This document shows, piece after piece, positions 45,510 through 55,044 of a stretch of 64,000 nucleotides of DNA (the first letter of the stretch is position 1; every line of letters begins with the position of its first letter). This stretch comes from Sphingomonas sp. LM7 (GTDB lineage: Bacteria > Pseudomonadota > Alphaproteobacteria > Sphingomonadales > Sphingomonadaceae), in contig NZ_CP019511.1 of NCBI RefSeq assembly GCF_002002925.1, positions 1,116,001 to 1,180,000 on the forward strand, given 5' to 3'. The notes under the pieces are model-generated. The model did no database searches, was not told the origin of the DNA, and was given only the letters and a program-made list of their open reading frames with translations. A program made the translations under genes and the position numbers.

Positions 45510-46406
45510 ATGCAACGGGAAGAGCTTGGCAATCTGGCGATGTTCCTCGCTGTAGCGGAGGAACGTAGCTTCACGCGCGCAGCCGCCAAGCTTGGCATCT
45601 CGCAATCAGCCCTCAGCCATTCGATGCGACGGCTGGAAGCCAAGCTGGGTCTGCGTCTCCTGACTCGCACCACGCGAAGCGTCGCGCCTACCGAGGCTGG
45701 AGAGCGACTCCTCGAGACGCTCGGACCAGCGATCGAAGAGATCGATGAGAGGATCGCGTCGTTGACCGAGCTTCGCGAACGACCGGCAGGCACGATCCGC
45801 ATCACAGCATCGGAGCACGCCGCACGTACCTTGTTATGGCCTGTGATCGACCGGCTCACTGCCGAACATCCCGACATCCGCATCGAGCTCAATATCGAGT
45901 CCAAACTCACGGATATCGTGGCGGAACGCTTCGATGCCGGAGTGCGCCTGGGGGAGCGGCTTGAGCAGGATATGATCGCCGTGCGGATCGGGCCGAGGCT
46001 CAGAATGGCGACGGTGTGCGCACCGGTATATCTCGCGCAGAAGAGTACGCCGGAAACGCCCCACGACCTGGCCGGACACAGCTGCATCAACCTTCGAATG
46101 ATGAACGGCGGAGTCTATTCGTGGGAGTTCGAGAAGGACGGTCGCGAGTTACGCGTGAAAGTCGATGGACAGCTCGTACTCAATAATGTCGATCTGATCG
46201 TGGCTGCAGCGCTTGGCGGTCACGGGATCGCGCATCTCATCGAGGATCGCGTCGCCAGGTTGATGGCCGAGGGCGTGTTAGTCCGGCTGCTTGACGACTG
46301 GTGCGAGCCATTCGACGGCTATCACCTCTATTATCCCAGCCGCCGTCAGCCTTCACCAGCCTTCACGTTGTTCTTGGATGCCATGCGCTCCGGCGCGACG
46401 CTGTAG
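45510..46406 (+). CDS. LysR-family transcriptional regulator
   Basis: A 298-residue LysR protein. The N-terminal winged HTH is MFLAVAEERSFTRAAAKLGISQSALSHSMRRLEAKLGLRLLTRTTRSVAPTEAGE, followed by a LysR substrate-binding domain. It is divergent from the aldo/keto reductase operon and likely controls it. The start follows a GAGG site and fits the family's short lead; a start at 45468 would add 14 residues. No clear T-N11-A operator was resolved. Confidence 0.88.
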   Translation: MQREELGNLAMFLAVAEERSFTRAAAKLGISQSALSHSMRRLEAKLGLRLLTRTTRSVAPTEAGERLLETLGPAIEEIDERIASLTELRERPAGTIRITASEHAARTLLWPVIDRLTAEHPDIRIELNIESKLTDIVAERFDAGVRLGERLEQDMIAVRIGPRLRMATVCAPVYLAQKSTPETPHDLAGHSCINLRMMNGGVYSWEFEKDGRELRVKVDGQLVLNNVDLIVAAALGGHGIAHLIEDRVARLMAEGVLVRLLDDWCEPFDGYHLYYPSRRQPSPAFTLFLDAMRSGATL

Positions 46407-46449
46407 AAATCACTTTCCTACAAGATGCCGCATATGCAATGTTCTTCAT

Positions 46450-46977
46450 ATGTTCGAATCTGCAGAATCACTCCAGTCTCCCGCACAAGAGGAGCCCGAC
46501 AACCTCCTCCTCTTCACCCCCCACCCCATGCCTGCGCGCGCCGGCGGGTGGTCGGCGGAGCGGCAGATTGCGTTTATCGAGTGCCTGCGGCGCATCGGCG
46601 TGGTCGCCGCGGCGGCGCGGTCGGTGGGGATGACGGCTGCCGCCGCCTATCAGCTGCGCAAGCGCGCCGGGCCGGACAGCGGCTTTTCCCGCGCATGGGG
46701 CCACGCGCTCGACGAGGCGCAGTGCGTGGCGATCGACGAAATCCGCACCCGCGGCTTCGGCCCGGTCCGCGAAGCGATGTTCCGGGGCGGGCGGCAGGTC
46801 GGCTGGCGCGAGCGCTACGACAACAGGCTGCTCTTCGCCGCGCTGCGCGCGATGGACGGCGCATCGGGCCGCTTCGAAGCGCGCCATGGCGTGAGCGTCA
46901 CCGAAGCCCTTCTGCGCGCCCGGGGCGAAAGCAATGAAGTTGCGCCGATACGCAACAACGTTGCTGGTCCACCGTGA
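46450..46977 (+). CDS. HTH-containing hypothetical protein
   Basis: A 175-residue protein. After a disordered start, residues ~35-75 form a helix-turn-helix-like stretch (ERQIAFIECLRRIGVVAAAARSVGMTAAAAYQLRKRAG), then FSRAWGHALDEAQCVAIDEIRTRGFGPVREAMFRGG. Such small proteins recur in sphingomonads and look like phage- or transposon-derived DNA-binding proteins, but I cannot name the family. It lies 43 bases after the LysR gene and is followed by a terminator. Confidence 0.65.
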   Translation: MFESAESLQSPAQEEPDNLLLFTPHPMPARAGGWSAERQIAFIECLRRIGVVAAAARSVGMTAAAAYQLRKRAGPDSGFSRAWGHALDEAQCVAIDEIRTRGFGPVREAMFRGGRQVGWRERYDNRLLFAALRAMDGASGRFEARHGVSVTEALLRARGESNEVAPIRNNVAGPP

Positions 46978-47128
46978 AAACCGTAAAACTGCGCGGCGCA
47001 AATCCTACAGGCTGCCACGTCTTTCGGCCCTGCCGTCACAAACCGACACATCGCTGTAATATCGCGCTGCCACAGGCAACGACGCCGGCGCAGGGCCCCC
47101 TCCTTTTGGCGCCGGCTCCTCGAACTAC

Positions 47129-47155
47129 GGGGCGGCTCCGGCCGCCCCGGCTTTT
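47129..47155 (+). terminator. Rho-independent terminator
   Basis: GGGGCGGC-TCCG-GCCGCCCC forms an 8-bp perfect stem followed by GGCTTTTC on the plus strand, 150 bases after the HTH gene stop. It abuts the stop of the convergent VOC gene. Confidence 0.75.
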
Positions 47156-47159
47156 CGCG

Positions 47160-47549
47160 CTATTCGGGCCGGTGGCACACCGCCTCGATATTGCTCCCGT
47201 CGGGGTCGAGCACGAACGCGGCATAATAATTCGGATGATAATGCGGGCGGATGCCCGGGGCGCCATGGTCGGTCCCGCCCGCCGCCAGCGCCGCGGCGTG
47301 GAACGCGTCGACCTGCGCGCGGCTCTGTGCGGTGAACGCGACATGCGTGCCCTGCCCCACCCGCTCCTTGTCGCCGATCCAGAAGAACGGATGGTCGTCG
47401 GCGCCATAGCCGATCGCAGTGCCGCCGCTGTCGGTCTGCTCGGGCGTGACGCGCATGATCTCGGCGATGCCCAGCGGCGCCAGCGCGGCGGCGTAGAAGG
47501 CGTCGGACCGGGCGATGTCCGAAATCGCGAAACCGACATGGTCGATCAT
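47160..47549 (-). CDS. VOC-family protein (glyoxalase/dioxygenase-like)
   Basis: A 129-residue vicinal-oxygen-chelate protein: IDHVGFAISDIARSDAFYAAALAPLG at the N-terminus, AFTAQSRAQVDAFHAAAL in the middle and YAAFVLDPDGSNIEAVCH at the C-terminus. The usual metal ligands (His, Glu) are partly kept. Substrate unknown. Confidence 0.85.
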   Translation of the reverse strand: MIDHVGFAISDIARSDAFYAAALAPLGIAEIMRVTPEQTDSGGTAIGYGADDHPFFWIGDKERVGQGTHVAFTAQSRAQVDAFHAAALAAGGTDHGAPGIRPHYHPNYYAAFVLDPDGSNIEAVCHRPE

Positions 47550-47571
47550 GATGGCGTCTCTCCTTTGGAGT

Positions 47572-48003
47572 TCAGGGGAACAGGTCGATCACTTCGGCGC
47601 CCTCGCCCTCGGCATCGAGCAGCAGGGTGCGGTGGCAATGTTCGGGATTGCGCTCGTAGCACAGCAGGGCGCTGGGCTTCTCCGCCGCGAGCGCGCGCAT
47701 CCTGGCTGCCTCTGCTTGCGCTTCAGGAAGCCCGAGCTGGGTTTCGTACACTGCCTCCAGCGTCGCGACATCGCCTTTCTTGGCTGCGTCGCGCCCCGGC
47801 TTGGGCGTGCCGAGATTCTTCAGGTGGACATATTCGATGCCCGCGTCCTTCAGGCTCGCCGCGAGGATATTCTTGGAAAAGCCCGGCCGGCGCGACAGCG
47901 GCAGCGCCCGCACGTCGATCAGCCGCTCGACGCCCGCCTTGTGCAGCGCCGCGAGGAACTCGGCCATCGTCGTCGCCTCATATCCGATCGTGTAGATCTT
48001 CAT
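47572..48003 (-). CDS. DUF488-family protein
   Basis: A 143-residue DUF488 protein: [44 protein letters not shown] at the N-terminus, EYVHLKNLGTPK and the C-terminal CYERNPEHCHRTLLLD with the conserved Cys-x7-Cys-His-Arg. Function unknown. The start is 26 bases inside the lysoplasmalogenase gene on the same strand. Confidence 0.85.
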   Translation of the reverse strand: MKIYTIGYEATTMAEFLAALHKAGVERLIDVRALPLSRRPGFSKNILAASLKDAGIEYVHLKNLGTPKPGRDAAKKGDVATLEAVYETQLGLPEAQAEAARMRALAAEKPSALLCYERNPEHCHRTLLLDAEGEGAEVIDLFP

Positions 48004-48622
48004 GTGTAATACTCCGCACCACGCCCCAGGCGATCAACGCCTGGCCGGCGAAATAGGTCGGCCAGATCAGCGACCCCGGCAGCGCGGAGGTCGCCAATGG
48101 CCCGAGCTGCCCGAAGATGAGGAGATCCGAGAAGACGAACAACGCCGCGCCCATCGCCACGCTAAGCGGAAACCGGCTGGTCGCCGCGGTCCCGAACATC
48201 GCCCCCAGCCCCGCGGCGTACAGCGCGATCCCCGGCGCCGCGCTGCGGTCTGCGGGCAATGCCCAGGAGATTGCGGTCACCGTGAGCGCAATCACCACGG
48301 CCTGCCATAGCGACCCGCTCCGGTTGCGCAGGTACAATGCCGCGGCGACGAGATGCCCGGCCAGGAAGGCGACTGCCCCAATGGTGAGTCCATGCGTCTC
48401 GATCAGCACGTCGCCCAGCGCGTACAGCCCCAGCGCCCCGGCGATCAGCCATCCGTCGGCGGTCCGCGCCTGCATCGCCGCCCACGCCGCGAGCAGCCCG
48501 ACCCCGGCGCCCTTCCACGCCGCGCTCGCGGCCAGCGGCACGGCGATCCAGTGCGTGGCATAGAAGCTCCACCCCGCGATCAGCGCGAGCAGGAGCAGCG
48601 GGCGGGCGGTGCGAGCGTCCAT
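47978..48622 (-). CDS. YhhN-family membrane protein (lysoplasmalogenase-like)
   Basis: A 214-residue integral membrane protein with about seven hydrophobic helices ([38 protein letters not shown]..., [39 protein letters not shown]...). [14 protein letters not shown] and [13 protein letters not shown] match the YhhN/TMEM86 family, which hydrolyses lysoplasmalogen in animals; bacterial substrates are less clear. It overlaps the downstream DUF488 gene by 26 bases. Confidence 0.82.
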   Translation of the reverse strand: MDARTARPLLLLALIAGWSFYATHWIAVPLAASAAWKGAGVGLLAAWAAMQARTADGWLIAGALGLYALGDVLIETHGLTIGAVAFLAGHLVAAALYLRNRSGSLWQAVVIALTVTAISWALPADRSAAPGIALYAAGLGAMFGTAATSRFPLSVAMGAALFVFSDLLIFGQLGPLATSALPGSLIWPTYFAGQALIAWGVVRSITHEDLHDRI

Positions 48623-48686
48623 GCCGCGAGCATACCGCAGTCGTCGCCTTTGTCATGCGCCGCGCATCCCGCTATCGGCACCGGCA

Positions 48687-50000
48687 ATGACACACGACAT
48701 CCACATCATCGGCGGCGGCCTCGCCGGCTCCGAAGCCGCCTGGCAGCTCGCTCAGGCCGGGCACAAGGTCAAGCTCTCCGAAATGCGCGGCACGGGCGAG
48801 AAGACGCCCGCCCACCATACCGACAGCCTCGCCGAGCTCGTCTGCTCGAACAGCTTCCGCTCGGACGATGCCGAGCGCAACGCCGTCGGCTTGCTCCATC
48901 AGGAGATGCGCGACCTCGGCTCGCTGATCCTGACCCAGGGCGACATCCACAAGGTCCCCGCCGGCTCGGCGCTGGCCGTTGACCGCGACGGCTTCTCCGC
49001 CGGCGTCACCGCCGCGCTCGAAGCCCATCCCAACATCACCATCGTCCGCGAACGCGTCGATCAGCTGCCCGCCGAGGGCCTGACCATCGTCGCCACCGGG
49101 CCCCTAACCGCCCCCGGCCTCGCCGAGAGCATCGGCACCGCTACCGGCAAGGAGGCGCTGGCCTTTTTCGACGCCATTGCCCCGATCGTCCATTTCGAGA
49201 GCATCGACTTCACCACCGCCTGGTATCAGTCGCGCTGGAACAAGGGCGAGGGCAAGGATTACATCAACTGCCCGATGTCGAAGGACGAATATCTCGCCTT
49301 CCACGCCGGCCTCCTCGCCGGCGAGAAGACCGAATATCGCGAGTGGGAGAACGTCCCCTATTTCGAAGGCTGCATGCCGATCGAAGTGATGGCCGAGCGC
49401 GGCGTCGAAACGCTGCGCTATGGCCCGATGAAGGGCGTCGGCCTCGATGATCCGCGCACCGGCCGCTGGCCCTACGCCGTCGTCCAGCTTCGCCAGGACA
49501 ATGCCAGCGGCACGCTGTGGAACATGGTCGGGTTCCAGACCAAGCTGAAGTACGGCGCGCAAGTCGAGCTGTTCCGCACGATCCCCGGGCTCGAAAATGC
49601 CGAGTTCGCCCGTCTGGGCGGGCTCCACCGCAACACCTTCATCAAGTCCCCCGAGCTGCTCGATCCGACCTTGCGGCTCAAGGCGCGCCCCAACATCCGC
49701 TTCGCCGGCCAGATCACCGGCTGCGAAGGTTATATCGAGAGCGCCGCGATCGGCCTGCTCGCCGGCCGCTTCGCCGCCGCCGAACTCACCGGCACGACGC
49801 TCGCCGCCCCGCCGCGCGAGACCGCGCTTGGCGCGCTGCTCGCCCACATCACCGGCGAGGCCGAAGTCGAGACCTACCAGCCGATGAACGTAAATTTCGG
49901 CTTGTTCCCGCCGATCGAGGGCCGCACCAAAAAGGCCGACCGCAAGCTGATGTATACGTCGCGTGCCCGCGAGGCATTCCGGAGCTGGGCGCCTGCCTAG
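48687..50000 (+). CDS. trmFO: Methylenetetrahydrofolate-tRNA-(uracil-5-)-methyltransferase TrmFO
   Basis: A 437-residue flavoprotein that makes 5-methyluridine-54 in tRNA using methylenetetrahydrofolate and FADH2. The N-terminal FAD loop is [21 protein letters not shown]; further features are [57 protein letters not shown] and the C-terminal [13 protein letters not shown]. Length is normal. The ATG follows a short, poor ribosome binding site. Confidence 0.95.
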   Translation: MTHDIHIIGGGLAGSEAAWQLAQAGHKVKLSEMRGTGEKTPAHHTDSLAELVCSNSFRSDDAERNAVGLLHQEMRDLGSLILTQGDIHKVPAGSALAVDRDGFSAGVTAALEAHPNITIVRERVDQLPAEGLTIVATGPLTAPGLAESIGTATGKEALAFFDAIAPIVHFESIDFTTAWYQSRWNKGEGKDYINCPMSKDEYLAFHAGLLAGEKTEYREWENVPYFEGCMPIEVMAERGVETLRYGPMKGVGLDDPRTGRWPYAVVQLRQDNASGTLWNMVGFQTKLKYGAQVELFRTIPGLENAEFARLGGLHRNTFIKSPELLDPTLRLKARPNIRFAGQITGCEGYIESAAIGLLAGRFAAAELTGTTLAAPPRETALGALLAHITGEAEVETYQPMNVNFGLFPPIEGRTKKADRKLMYTSRAREAFRSWAPA

Positions 50001-50339
50001 GGTCTGTGCCCAATTGGATTGATCGCGTGCCGCTCGGGGGTGGCGGTTTCTCTGCGGCTGAGGGGCGTCTGGCTGCGGCCTGACAACCCGCTTGAAATGT
50101 AGGATTTCGCCTGCTGGGGTCGACGCTCGGAGGCCCTCGCCCCTTGCTCTTTGACAGTGTCGATCCCGGCCAGAACGCAGATCGCGTTGGCTGAACTTCT
50201 GCGATTTTCCACCAGATCACGCCGCCGCTGGAATGTGCGGGATAGTGTGACCCTGGTGTGACCTTTGGTTTTGTAAAATGCACGCCCCGCCGCGATAGCC
50301 CTCGCCTCGACCGGCCAGGGCTTCCAATCGAGGCCGATT
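50001..50339. other. Gene-free gap with possible decayed insertion
   Basis: About 340 bases without a convincing gene between convergent trmFO and the EF-hand gene. It starts with GGGTCTGTGCCCAATTG directly after the trmFO stop, contains a TTGACA at 50151-50156 and two GTGTGACC direct repeats near 50250 ten bases apart. A 71-residue minus-strand frame (49997-50212) has no recognisable domain. Base composition is a little lower in GC than the neighbours. It may be a remnant of a mobile element, but I cannot show ends or a transposase. Confidence 0.35.
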
Positions 50340-50816
50340 CTAGTCCTCGACGTCCTCCTTGGCAGGAGCGCTTGGGCAGGCGCATTTGGGCTTGGGCCCA
50401 GCCCGCGGTTTGGGTGCTGTCGTAAGGAACTCGGCGCGGGTGAGCGCTCCCGTGCGATCCGCGTCCGCCCCGGCGAACTTGGCGGTCGTCTTCACCGCCC
50501 ATTCCTCGAAATCGAGTTTCCCATCACGATTGACGTCGAGCTTGGCGAACGCTTTCCGGCGCAACAGCAGATATTCGTCGCGGGTCACCGCGTCGTTGCG
50601 GTCCTTGTCATAGCGATCGAAACGCTTCTGCTCCCGCGTCTTGGCAGTGGCGCTCGGCGCCTCGGCAGCCAGGGCCTCCTCCGGCGCCAGCGCAGCTGAT
50701 CGCGCAGCCGGAGCGGCGGGAAGCATCGCTTCGGACGCTGCCGAACCGCGAAACAGGAATATACCCGAAAACGCCAGCAACAGCGCCGCGCCCGCACCTG
50801 CAAAATAACGCCACAT
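50340..50816 (-). CDS. EF-hand calcium-binding exported protein
   Basis: A 158-residue protein with a single N-terminal hydrophobic segment (residues ~5-25), then an Ala/Glu-rich linker and three EF-hand-type loops: DKDRNDAVTRDE, DVNRDGKLDFEE (canonical) and DADRTGALTRAE. It probably binds calcium in the periplasm or is anchored in the membrane. The C-terminal tail has CAC. Function unknown. Confidence 0.85.
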   Translation of the reverse strand: MWRYFAGAGAALLLAFSGIFLFRGSAASEAMLPAAPAARSAALAPEEALAAEAPSATAKTREQKRFDRYDKDRNDAVTRDEYLLLRRKAFAKLDVNRDGKLDFEEWAVKTTAKFAGADADRTGALTRAEFLTTAPKPRAGPKPKCACPSAPAKEDVED

Positions 50817-50878
50817 CGAAGGACTCCCCCGATTGCCGAAGCGGACAGGCTACGCGCCTTACGCCGGCTGGCAAGCCC

Positions 50879-51580
50879 CTACCGTCCGGTAAGGCGATGC
50901 CACAGCAACCGGCCGACACGATGCGGCGCGCCGACGGGCGGTTCGGCACCCTGCGGCGTGCGCAGGTCCAGCCGCGCCAGATGCGCAATCGCACCCAGCG
51001 CGCGGCCATTGCGGCTCCACCGCGCCGCGGCAGCTTCCTCCAGCAGGGGCAGTGCCAAAGCGCGCGCCATTTCGGCTTCCCCCGCCCCACGAAGATTGCG
51101 CGCCAAGTCCGCCAGCGCCCAGCCCTGCCCTGCCGCGGCAAGGGGATCGCGAGCGCCGGCACCGATCGCGGCGCCTGCGACGACGAAGACCTGTCCCCGC
51201 CCCCCCGCGAACCGCTGCAGCGCGTCGCGCGTCAGCGCCTCTTCCTCGATCAATACTTCCCAGCCATGGACGATCGGCACGAGCGCAGCGCCGGCCACGT
51301 CGCGAGTCAGCACGTCCCGTTCAAGCGCCGCCAGCACGGGTTCGGCCGGCGCCGCCGCCTGGTCGAGCTTGGCCAGCGCCTCCCGCCACCAGGCAAGCCT
51401 CAGCTGCCCCAGCGCCGGCTCGCGCGTCGTCCGGAGCAGCAGCGCCAGCGCATCGTCGAGCGCAAGCAACGCCTCGAGCGCCCCGCGGCCGCCCGGTGGC
51501 GCGTAGGACAGCGCCAGCGCCCGCTCGGGATTCGGAGGTCCCTCTCCGATCGAGCCCTCTCCGGTCATGTCCGGATCCAT
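50879..51580 (-). CDS. Squalene/phytoene-synthase-like protein (NDUFAF6-like)
   Basis: A 233-residue protein of the trans-isoprenyl diphosphate synthase-like family: ERALALSYAPPGGRGALEALLALDDALALLLRTTREPALGQLRLAWWREALAKLD. The usual DxxxD substrate motifs of true squalene synthases are lost (ALADLARNLRGAGE in the second site). It resembles the bacterial homologues of the complex I assembly factor NDUFAF6 and may be non-catalytic. It is 58 bases after an EF-hand gene that reads in the same direction. Confidence 0.8.
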   Translation of the reverse strand: MDPDMTGEGSIGEGPPNPERALALSYAPPGGRGALEALLALDDALALLLRTTREPALGQLRLAWWREALAKLDQAAAPAEPVLAALERDVLTRDVAGAALVPIVHGWEVLIEEEALTRDALQRFAGGRGQVFVVAGAAIGAGARDPLAAAGQGWALADLARNLRGAGEAEMARALALPLLEEAAAARWSRNGRALGAIAHLARLDLRTPQGAEPPVGAPHRVGRLLWHRLTGR

Positions 51581-51667
51581 AAGCGTAACGTTAACCAGCT
51601 GGATTTAAGGGACGTTAGCTGTGCGTGCAGCATTATGCCGCGTTGAGCAGGGACCGGGATCGCGAAC

Positions 51668-53701
51668 ATGGTGGGCAATCGGCAAGGCGTGACGGAGGCA
51701 AGGGCGTTTCTTACGCGGTTCGCGCGTGACACCCGGGCGAACACGCTCGCGATCATGGCGATGGCGATCGTTCCGCTTGCCGGAATGGTGGGTGCAGGCA
51801 TCGACATCAGCCGCATGTACATCGTCAAGACGCGGCTGCAACATGCCTGCGATGCCGGCGCGCTCGCCGGCCGCAAGGCGATGGGCGCGGGAACCTGGAA
51901 CCAGACCGGCACCATCGATGGATCCTCTCAGGCCAATTATCCGCTGAAGATCGCCCAGCGCTATTTCGACGGGAACTTCGACAAGACCGCCTATGGCGGC
52001 ACGGAACCCGCAATAGAATTCCTCGAAAACGCCGGCAAGGTTTCCGGCAAGGTCTCGGTAGCGCTGCCGATGACGCTGATGCGCATTTTCGGCCGCACGT
52101 CCGAGACGCTGGCCGTCGCCTGCGAAGCGGACATGCGCCTGCCGAACACCGACGTGATGTTCGTACTCGATAACACCGGGTCGATGGGCGACACGCCATC
52201 GGGCGACAGCCAGACCAAGCTGCAATCGCTCAAGGACGCCGTAAAGTGCTTCTACGAGATCGTGGCGCGGCTCGACACGACAGAGGACTGCACGACGGGC
52301 AATCCCAGCGGCGGCGTCGGCGCCGAGACGCAGGTCCGCTTCGGCTTTGTTCTCTACGACACCAACGTCAATGTCGGGAAGCTGCTGCCCACCAGCTATT
52401 TTGCCGACAACTGGACCTTCCGATCGCGTGAGATAGATTCGATAGCCTATCCGACGCAGGGGACGCCTACCTCGACCACTGCCACGGCGTGGAACGCCGC
52501 AGGCGCTTGGCAGGACAAGGCCTTCAGCAGAAGCACGACCTCGAACAATTGCTCGAGCAATGTGCCTGCGACCACCACGACCGATGGGTCATCAACGACA
52601 ACGCAGCTGTCGAGCACGGAGTCTCCGGGTTTCCGCACGGTGACCTACAAGACGGAAACTCAGGTCACCAAGACCGAATATCGATACGATAGCTATGTCA
52701 GCAACCCGAAGACCTGCGTTTACGACAAGCGCGAGACGACGGGCGTCAAGACGATCAATTACACGCGGAAGGACACGGCGCAGGTCACCTGGAATTACGG
52801 TGCGATCTCCCAAAACATCGCTGGCCTGAAAAATGGTGCGGACGCGTGGAACAGCTCCGTCCAGCTGCGGATCGGCAACAACGGCGTCATGAAGACGGTC
52901 GGCTGGGACGGGTGCATCTCGGAGCGCAAGACGCTTCAGGATATCGACTTCACCGCCACGAAGCTTCCAGCCGAGGCGATGGATCTCGATATCGATACCG
53001 AACCCAGCCAGGGCGACCCGGACTCGCTGTGGGGACCGGTCATGAAGGACATGATCTATACGCCCAATGGCGGGTTCAGCACTTGGGTTGCGGGCGATCA
53101 AAAATCCACTGCCAACTACACCAATGGCTCCAGCTATTCTTGCCTGGCCGAATCGCGCAAGCTCCAGGAATGGCGGGATGCATCGATTTTCGAGACGTAC
53201 GTCGACTCGATGCGCAAGGGCGGGAACACCTATCACGATATCGGTCTGATCTGGGGCGCCCGCCTTATGTCGCCGACGGGCATCTTCAAGACGGAGAACG
53301 CCACCACGCCCAAGGGCGGTGAAATCCAGCGTCACATGATCTTCATGACCGACGGCGATCCTTGCACTGCCGCGCAGAACTATACTGCTTATGGCGTCGG
53401 CTGGTTCGACCATCTGCAGACCACTGCCGATCAGGCTCCGAGCAATGACATTCGCTGCACGCAGGGTCACGCGCTCACGGATCAGGTCAACGCGCGCACC
53501 CAGGCGATCTGCAAGGAGATCAAGAAGAAGGACGTTACCCTGTGGGTCATCACCTTCGGCTATGTGGATCCCCGCACCGTCACTCGCATGACCACCTGCG
53601 CGTCTGACGGGCGCTACTACAGCGCGAACAACAAAGCGGACCTGCAGAAGACCTTCAAATCGATCGCCGACCAGATCTCCGCATTGCGACTGACGAACTG
53701 A
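51668..53701 (+). CDS. TadG-like pilus protein with vWA domain
   Basis: A 677-residue protein. Residues ~20-55 hold a TadE/TadG-like prepilin N-terminus (RDTRANTLAIMAMAIVPLAGMVGAGIDISRMYIVKTRLQHACDAGALAGRK). A von Willebrand factor A domain starts near residue 165 with the MIDAS motif VLDNTGSMGDTP, followed by a long Ser/Thr-rich insertion (residues ~255-330) and the second MIDAS half (HMIFMTDGDPC). It is likely exported and anchored in the inner membrane, with a role in adhesion or pilus assembly. It overlaps the following TadE gene by TGATG. No Tad secretion genes are in the window. Confidence 0.88.
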   Translation: MVGNRQGVTEARAFLTRFARDTRANTLAIMAMAIVPLAGMVGAGIDISRMYIVKTRLQHACDAGALAGRKAMGAGTWNQTGTIDGSSQANYPLKIAQRYFDGNFDKTAYGGTEPAIEFLENAGKVSGKVSVALPMTLMRIFGRTSETLAVACEADMRLPNTDVMFVLDNTGSMGDTPSGDSQTKLQSLKDAVKCFYEIVARLDTTEDCTTGNPSGGVGAETQVRFGFVLYDTNVNVGKLLPTSYFADNWTFRSREIDSIAYPTQGTPTSTTATAWNAAGAWQDKAFSRSTTSNNCSSNVPATTTTDGSSTTTQLSSTESPGFRTVTYKTETQVTKTEYRYDSYVSNPKTCVYDKRETTGVKTINYTRKDTAQVTWNYGAISQNIAGLKNGADAWNSSVQLRIGNNGVMKTVGWDGCISERKTLQDIDFTATKLPAEAMDLDIDTEPSQGDPDSLWGPVMKDMIYTPNGGFSTWVAGDQKSTANYTNGSSYSCLAESRKLQEWRDASIFETYVDSMRKGGNTYHDIGLIWGARLMSPTGIFKTENATTPKGGEIQRHMIFMTDGDPCTAAQNYTAYGVGWFDHLQTTADQAPSNDIRCTQGHALTDQVNARTQAICKEIKKKDVTLWVITFGYVDPRTVTRMTTCASDGRYYSANNKADLQKTFKSIADQISALRLTN

Positions 53702-54324
53702 TGCGCGCGCTCGCTTTCCCGCAGCGCTGCCGGCGCCTGCTTCGCGACCAGCGCGGTTCGACACTCGTCGAGTTCGCGATCATCGCACCGGTCATGGGGC
53801 TGGTCCTGCTCGGCGGCTTCGATATCGGCCACACGCTCTACATGCGCGCTACGCTGCAGGGCGCGCTGCAGAAGACCGCGCGCGATTCCGCGTTGGAGAG
53901 CGGCGCGTCGGCGACGGCGCAGGCGAAGTTCGACCAGAAGATCACCGACCAGGCCACGGCGCTGGCCAACAACGCAAACGTCAAAATCGTCCGGCGTTCC
54001 TATCGAACCTTCGAGGACGCCGCCGCGGCGCGCGCAGAGATCTGGACCGACGTCAACGGCAATGGCCGCTGCGACGATGGCGAACCCTATCAGGACGCCA
54101 ATCTGAACGATGTCTGGGATTCTGACGGAGGCAATGGCGGCCAGGGCGGTGCAAAGGATGCCACGCTCTATACGGTCACGGTTTCCTATCCCCGCTTCTT
54201 CCCGCTCTACAATCTCGTCGGCGGGTCGAACCTCACAAAGGTCAGCGCATCGACGGTGCTGCGCAACCAGCCGTATGCCGACCAGGGCACCTATGGCAGC
54301 GCCGTCTCCAGGAATTGCACATGA
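53701..54324 (+). CDS. TadE-like pseudopilin
   Basis: A 207-residue protein with the TadE N-terminus (RLLRDQRGSTLVEFAIIAPVMGLVLLGGFDIGHTLYMRATLQGALQ), in which the hydrophobic helix follows the G-S-x-L-V-E-F prepilin-like motif. The rest is a globular periplasmic domain with Asp-rich DVNGNGRCDDGEPYQD resembling a calcium loop. It probably forms a minor pilin of a Flp-type pilus. It overlaps both neighbours. Confidence 0.85.
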   Translation: MRALAFPQRCRRLLRDQRGSTLVEFAIIAPVMGLVLLGGFDIGHTLYMRATLQGALQKTARDSALESGASATAQAKFDQKITDQATALANNANVKIVRRSYRTFEDAAAARAEIWTDVNGNGRCDDGEPYQDANLNDVWDSDGGNGGQGGAKDATLYTVTVSYPRFFPLYNLVGGSNLTKVSASTVLRNQPYADQGTYGSAVSRNCT

Positions 54325-55007
54325 TCGGGACCAAGGCCTTCTTTGCGCGGCTGCGTCAGGACCAGAGCGGGCTCGCTATGCTCGAATTCGCGTTCATCCT
54401 GCCGATCTTTCTGACTATGGCGCTGACTGGTGCGGAGCTTACGCAATATATCACCACGCGCATGCGCATCAGCCAGATCGCCTTGCAGCTCGCCGACAAC
54501 GCGGCGCGGATCGGCTCCGGCGCTCCGATCGCGTCCAAGACGATTACCGAAGCCGATATCAACGATCTGCTGACCGGTGCCGGGATGCAGGCGAGCGAAC
54601 TCAATCTCCAGGCCAATGGCCGGGTAATCATCTCGTCGCTCGAGCCTGACACGGCGCATGCAGGCAAGTATCTCATCCGCTGGCAGCGTTGCTGGGGCTC
54701 GGCGGCGCATGCATCGAGCTATGGACTGGCGGGCGCGGACAATCTTACCGGCATCGGGCCGGGAAACAAGGCCGTGCCGCCGCCGAACGGCGTTGTGATG
54801 TTTGCCGAGGTGTATTATAAATATACGCCACTCATCAAGACGTCGCTGGCACCCAGCGCCGACATGGTCGAAACCGCATCGATGATGGTCCGCGACCGTC
54901 GCGACACCAGCGACGATACCAAGCTGGCCAACGGCTCCAACAACCCCAATCCGCAGCACCCGAACGGGATCTACAAGGTTTCCGGCGTAACCGCTTCGAC
55001 CTGCTAA
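54321..55007 (+). CDS. TadE-like pseudopilin
   Basis: A 228-residue protein with the same N-terminal arrangement (RLRQDQSGLAMLEFAFILPIFLTMALTGAELTQYITTRMRI). The ATG overlaps the stop of the upstream gene (ATGA). The C-terminal domain has two cysteines. Third gene of the cluster; like its partner, it may be assembled with the TadG-like protein. Confidence 0.85.
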   Translation: MIGTKAFFARLRQDQSGLAMLEFAFILPIFLTMALTGAELTQYITTRMRISQIALQLADNAARIGSGAPIASKTITEADINDLLTGAGMQASELNLQANGRVIISSLEPDTAHAGKYLIRWQRCWGSAAHASSYGLAGADNLTGIGPGNKAVPPPNGVVMFAEVYYKYTPLIKTSLAPSADMVETASMMVRDRRDTSDDTKLANGSNNPNPQHPNGIYKVSGVTASTC

Positions 55008-55044
55008 CGCGCAAGCGGGACGCGCGAGGCGCCCCGCTCGCCGC

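Noticed and set aside
49997..50212. 71-codon minus-strand frame in the gap after trmFO
   Set aside because: No recognisable motif, no clear ribosome binding site, low-complexity composition and an overlap with the trmFO end; kept as gap description only.
51591..51608. TTAACCA and TTAA near the start of the TadG-like gene as a CtrA site
   Set aside because: Only one half site matches. The second TTAA lies after 10 bases, not the 7 of the CtrA consensus, so this is not a convincing operator.
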